Of a stretch of 64,000 nt of DNA, positions 60,303 through 64,000 are shown one piece after another (the first letter of the stretch is position 1; the number at the start of each line of letters is the position of its first letter). Under the pieces are notes generated by a model, which was not told where the DNA came from, did no database searches, and was given only the letters and a program-made list of their open reading frames with translations. Origin of the DNA: Persicaria tinctoria (lineage: Eukaryota; Streptophyta; Magnoliopsida; Caryophyllales; Polygonaceae); assembly GCA_037127255.1 (NCBI GenBank), contig JBANSL010000004.1, forward strand, positions 72,004,627-72,068,626, in the 5' to 3' direction. A program made the position numbers and the translations under genes.

Positions 60303-61251
60303 AGGCCTTTTAAGCACCTTCGTATAAAAACACACTCTCTCTCCTGCACCATCAACTTCTAGAGCACCCAATAAACTTGCTGGTCCACCGAGCATTCCTC
60401 CTTACTCCCCTGAATGATTTCGTAGGTAGAGTTGACCGAGTATTCGCCATCGTGGGTGTGAGCTCAGGCCATTGTGTCTTCCATCCCATCCAGCACCTCA
60501 AACCGACAACACCACCAAAATTTTCTTCGAGAGAGACCCATTCAAACGGTTCCAATCCCAGTGGCTCTCCTCACACCACATCTCAGCCACAAGTAGGCTA
60601 TGATCTTGATGGGCAATGTTAGTAAGAGTCAATTGGTTTAGGGGTCTATCATCTTCCCAAACATCCGACCAGAAGCTGATCTCTTTCCTATCTCTCAGAA
60701 CATACATGATCCCTTTCATCACTACATGTTTCATCCCATCTTGGATGCTCCTCCAAACAAAGACGTGTCAGAGTCTGCAACTCGAGTCCCCCAAGTGAAT
60801 TTGCTGCACAGGGCCTCCACTCAAAGGGATTAATCATCGAGAATGAACCTCCACGCAAGCTTACCAATTAGCGTCAAGTTTATGTCATAGGAGCATCGAA
60901 CCGCCAACCTTCCAAGGAATTTTGATTTACACATTTCTTCCCAAGCAGCTAGAAGAAGCTTACGAGATCCCTTAGTTTCACCCCAAATGAAGCCTCTACA
61001 ACTCCGATCAATCTCCTCACAAACGACCTTCGGAATGAGCATAGAACTCATCGTGTATAAGAGCATCGCGCGGAGCACAAACTTAGTCAAGGTCACCCTT
61101 CCTGCGAGAATCACATCTTACTCTTCCACCCCATAAGTCTATAGTTAATCTTGCCAAGTAGGGTCCCGAAGGTGGCCTTCGACACTCTTCCATGAAGAAT
61201 CGATATGCCTAGATAATTTCCAAGGTTGGATGTCATACCTATGCCGCTAAT
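60303..61251 (-). pseudogene. LINE reverse-transcriptase ORF, upstream fragment
   Basis: Minus-strand frames encode the stretch after the RT palm of plant LINEs: NLGNYLGISILHGRV, then RLMGWKSK and ILAGRVTLTKFVL, then SCRGFIWGE, LIGKLAWR and the WSDVWEDDRPL block. The last bases (RRCLKG) continue in frame at 19281 (GVVLTNSQ), so the copia inserted here. Several frameshifts and at least one stop make it dead. The upstream side is cut by the Athila-like element at 61252. Confidence 0.8.
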
Positions 61252-63302
61252 TGTTGTGAGCCTAAATTGCCATGTTTTATATTATCTTTTATATCGATTT
61301 CTGTATGCATTTCATACATTTGGGTTAGAATAATACAGAATCTGTGTAGTTTACACTTATTTGCAATATATGGAGGTCTACACAAGTTTTTGTTATAATT
61401 CGCAGAAATCGGACGCACTTTGGAGCTTCAAGGAAAGTCATGGAGAACCTAATAATGGTGCAGCTGGAGAAAAGACCATTTTTCGGTATTCATCATTCTG
61501 AATCAAGCTTTGATATCTTCATGAAAGTTGTAGCCCTCGGAAAGAGCTTTCTAACGCAAGGTCATATGCGTCAATCCGACGAACGAAGACTCGGGAAAGT
61601 GCGTTTTAAGAACAGAGCAGAAACCTGAGAGATTTACTCGATATCGAGTACCTTTACTCGAGATCGACCAAAAATGTCCAAGGAACGCCTGGTCGAGGAG
61701 GAGCATGTCGAGAAGCCGGAGACGAAGACATGCCGGGTTACACTTTACTCGAGATCGAGGAGCCCGGAAGCCGGCACCCGAGCCATGTCGAAGAGAAGCT
61801 GCTCGACCAAGCCCAGCCAGCCATACTCGACGACCATGCTACTCGATCTCGAGTAGATTTGATCGATATCGAGGACACTAGGAGCCATGTCCGAGCCTTG
61901 TCGAGCACCAGTTAGCCGAGACGCCGAGCCACACCAGTCAACGACACTTCTACTCGAGATCGAGTAGCCTTGGTCGAGATCGACGAGAGCAGTGTCCGAA
62001 ACCGCAGTCTGTGTCGAGCTGGGAGTCCTTGGAGCCGAAGGAGATGGAGGAAGCCGAGATCTATCCTACATCTATCAAATTCTATCTATGGATATCAAGA
62101 TCTATCAACATGAAGACATCTTACCTATTTTAGATTTATCTTTTCCTTTTAGATTTAATTCTTTAATTGCTTTTATTTATCATTACGCTTTTAAATATAA
62201 ATTTAGATATAGATAGATATATTCTATCCTTGAATAGCAAGGAATAGAAGGGTATAAATAAAGCCTTAGGGTCTAGTTTTTCATTCAATTCAATTCAGAG
62301 CAAGAAGAAGTAGTTCCACAGATACAGTTTAGGGGTTCAAAGGTTTTAGGGTTTTGGCGTTCAACGAAAGTTGGAGTGCCCGGATTGTAAAGACTTTGAA
62401 TTTAGTTAATGCAAGTTTCTTTTTCATCAAATATGTCTGGTATTGCGATGAAGAGCGAGTAGTCCACCGACTTCTGGGGCTGGGGTGAGCCCAACGGTGG
62501 CCATGTGAGGTGATGCGGTAAAGGTACAATCTTTTGATGCGATTCGTCTTCTATCCCTATGAGCATGATTATTTTGCGAGAGTTGAAGGTGATCCTTTTT
62601 TGTATTATTGATGCGAAAGTGATCTTAATGCAACTTGGATTAATTATGTGAAAAAGGGTTAGTAACAATTAGGGTTTATGCGAAAGCCTCTATATGCCTA
62701 TTTGTTAATAACGAAAGTTATTTTGATGGAAAGCATGATCTTTTATGCCTTTATGTGTTACTTTGCATGGTTATCGTTGTGGCGTTGGAACCCTGGCTAT
62801 GGAAGTTCTTTCATATATTGATTTATTTCGTCAGAAATCGGTGTTCTGTCTTCAAAATTTGCAATTTACAACTTTCTGCATTTTTAGTTGATCTAGAGGA
62901 ACAGCTTCTCGAGATCGAGTAGAGCTTTGTCGATCTCAAGTGGGCTCTGGTCTATATCGAGTTGCTGTTGTGTTTCTGTCGTCGATTTTTAGTTTCTGTT
63001 TCTGCTGTCCTTTGTCGATCTCGAGTGCCTTTTGTCGAGATCGAGTTAGTTTCTGTTTTGCTTTTATTTCTTGCTTTTGTTTGTCTTTCTTTCTTTGTTT
63101 CCTTGTTTCTGTCTTCTTTCTCCTATTCTGTCCGTGAGATTCTGCTGCTACCTGAGATCTTCTGACGTGCTTCCTCGTGGATCGATCCTGACAACCTTCT
63201 ACTACAACGGGAGGAAGTCTTGTATTTATTTGCTGAGACATGGAAGTCAGTCTGATCTATACTTATATTTATTTCATACTTGACCATCCTCCTGCAACAA
63301 CA
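61252..63302 (+). repeat. 5' LTR of the Athila-like element
   Basis: TGTTGTGAGCC to CTGCAACAACA, 2.05 kb. TATA box at 62253-62260. TCGA-motif zones at 61630-62000 and 62890-63050. Confidence 0.9.
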
Positions 63303-63305
63303 AAT

Positions 63306-63323
63306 TGGCGCCGTTGTCGGGGA
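63306..63323 (+). other. Primer-binding site, tRNA-Asp type, one mismatch
   Basis: TGGCGCCGTTGTCGGGGA, differing at one base (T for C) from the sites at 28047 and 48441. Confidence 0.8.
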
Positions 63324-63385
63324 AGCAATCATCCGCGCCTTAGGTAGTTGAATCTCACTTCTGCTTTGAGTTACTTCAGAGGTGT

Positions 63386-64000
63386 ATCCGCCGATCTGGT
63401 CAAACACCTGAGTTTGACGCCTTAGACGAACCAGAACGCCTCCTACATATTCGAGCTAGACTACAAAGAGCCATGGCAGCTGCAGAAATACAAGAACAAC
63501 TGATTGAGAGGCTTACAAGGGATCTAGCCGCCAGGGATGCTGCTCTCGCCGCTGAGAGAGCAAGAAGGGAAAAAGAAGCTGAACGTGCGAGGTAGCTGGC
63601 AAATGAACTCGCCCAATATCCTACCACTGCAGAGGATTACATGCACCCAATGCTCGTCGTGCCTGAATCGACTATTCTTATCCCTCATAATAACTATGAA
63701 ATTCGCACTCCTTTCTTAATAGAAATTAAACATAATGTGTTCCATGGTAGATTTAATGAATGTCCTCTTCAGCACATTACCAACTTTACTGACATGTGTC
63801 GTACTCTTGCTGAAGGTACCACCTTGGAGTACATTCTGATGAAGGTTTTCCGCTGGTCTCTCGCTGGTCCGGCACTGAAATGGCTGGAAGGGCTAAAACC
63901 ACGATCTCTCACGACATAGGCTCAAGTGAAGCAGGAATTTCTGAACAGGTTCTTTCCTCCTGCCAAGACAGCACTCCTGCGCCAAAAGATCATATCTTTC
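63386..64000 (+). pseudogene. Gag of the Athila-like element, N-terminal part
   Basis: Colinear with the 27984-24595 ORF: coiled coil (about 63440-63600), then VVPEST, FRWSLAGPALKWLEGLKP. The start codon is replaced by ATC at 63386-63388, and TAG occurs in frame at 63593-63595 and 63917-63919. It runs off the window end. Confidence 0.88.

Larger units (their letters stand above)
61252..64000 (+). mobile_element. Athila-like element, 5' portion
   Basis: 5' LTR, PBS and start of gag of the family seen at 20827-30337, on plus, inserted into the LINE. The left target flank is CTAAT; the right side is beyond the window. The gag frame is damaged. Confidence 0.9.

Overview
The window is a flowering-plant nuclear segment made almost entirely of nested transposable elements. 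I recognise plant Ty1/copia (Sirevirus-like and a short-LTR type), Ty3/gypsy of the Tat/Athila type, a non-coding LTR element, a LINE, a CACTA transposon and a Stowaway-type MITE. I see no intact host gene. A eudicot is likely, but the species cannot be read from the sequence.

Layout. Positions 1-2652 hold the 3' end of a plus-strand Athila-like element. It sits in an older LTR of the same group (2653-3927), and that LTR abuts a coding-free element with about 3 kb LTRs (3928-14349, minus). Positions 14350-17916 have no repeat signature and may hold a few exons of an unidentified minus-strand gene. A Stowaway MITE (17917-18134), a possible Helitron end (18181), a perfect hairpin and a long AT microsatellite follow.

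From 18860 to 61251 lies one nested stack. The outermost layer is a LINE reverse-transcriptase gene (minus), split in two. It was interrupted by a Sirevirus-like copia element (19282-60302, minus). Removing the later insertions leaves about 9.5 kb of it: LTR, gag, protease, integrase, RT, RNase H, env-like ORF, LTR. Four later insertions lie in that copia: (1) a 9.5-kb Athila-like element without reverse transcriptase (20827-30337, TSD AAGAG) in the env-like ORF; (2) a solo LTR of the same family (34818-36910, TSD CTAGC) in the integrase; (3) a full-length Athila-lineage element (38710-49700, TSD CTGGA) in gag; (4) a CACTA transposon (49782-58647, TSD TAG), also in gag, 81 bp from element 3. 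The CACTA carries exons of a plant 3-ketoacyl-ACP synthase, and one intron of that fragment holds a short-LTR copia (52060-56891, TSD AGTAC). In several places the interrupted reading frame resumes exactly across the target site, which supports the boundaries independently. From 61252 to the window end another Athila-like element (plus) begins inside the LINE.

No autonomous element is intact. The coding regions carry premature stops, many most simply explained by C-to-T change, frameshifts and two mutated RT catalytic boxes (YVHD and YVND). The most unusual signals are family-specific short motifs spread through both LTRs and protein-coding sequence in the two Athila-type families, a gag-protease ORF fused to an integrase tail with RT deleted, and gene capture in the CACTA.
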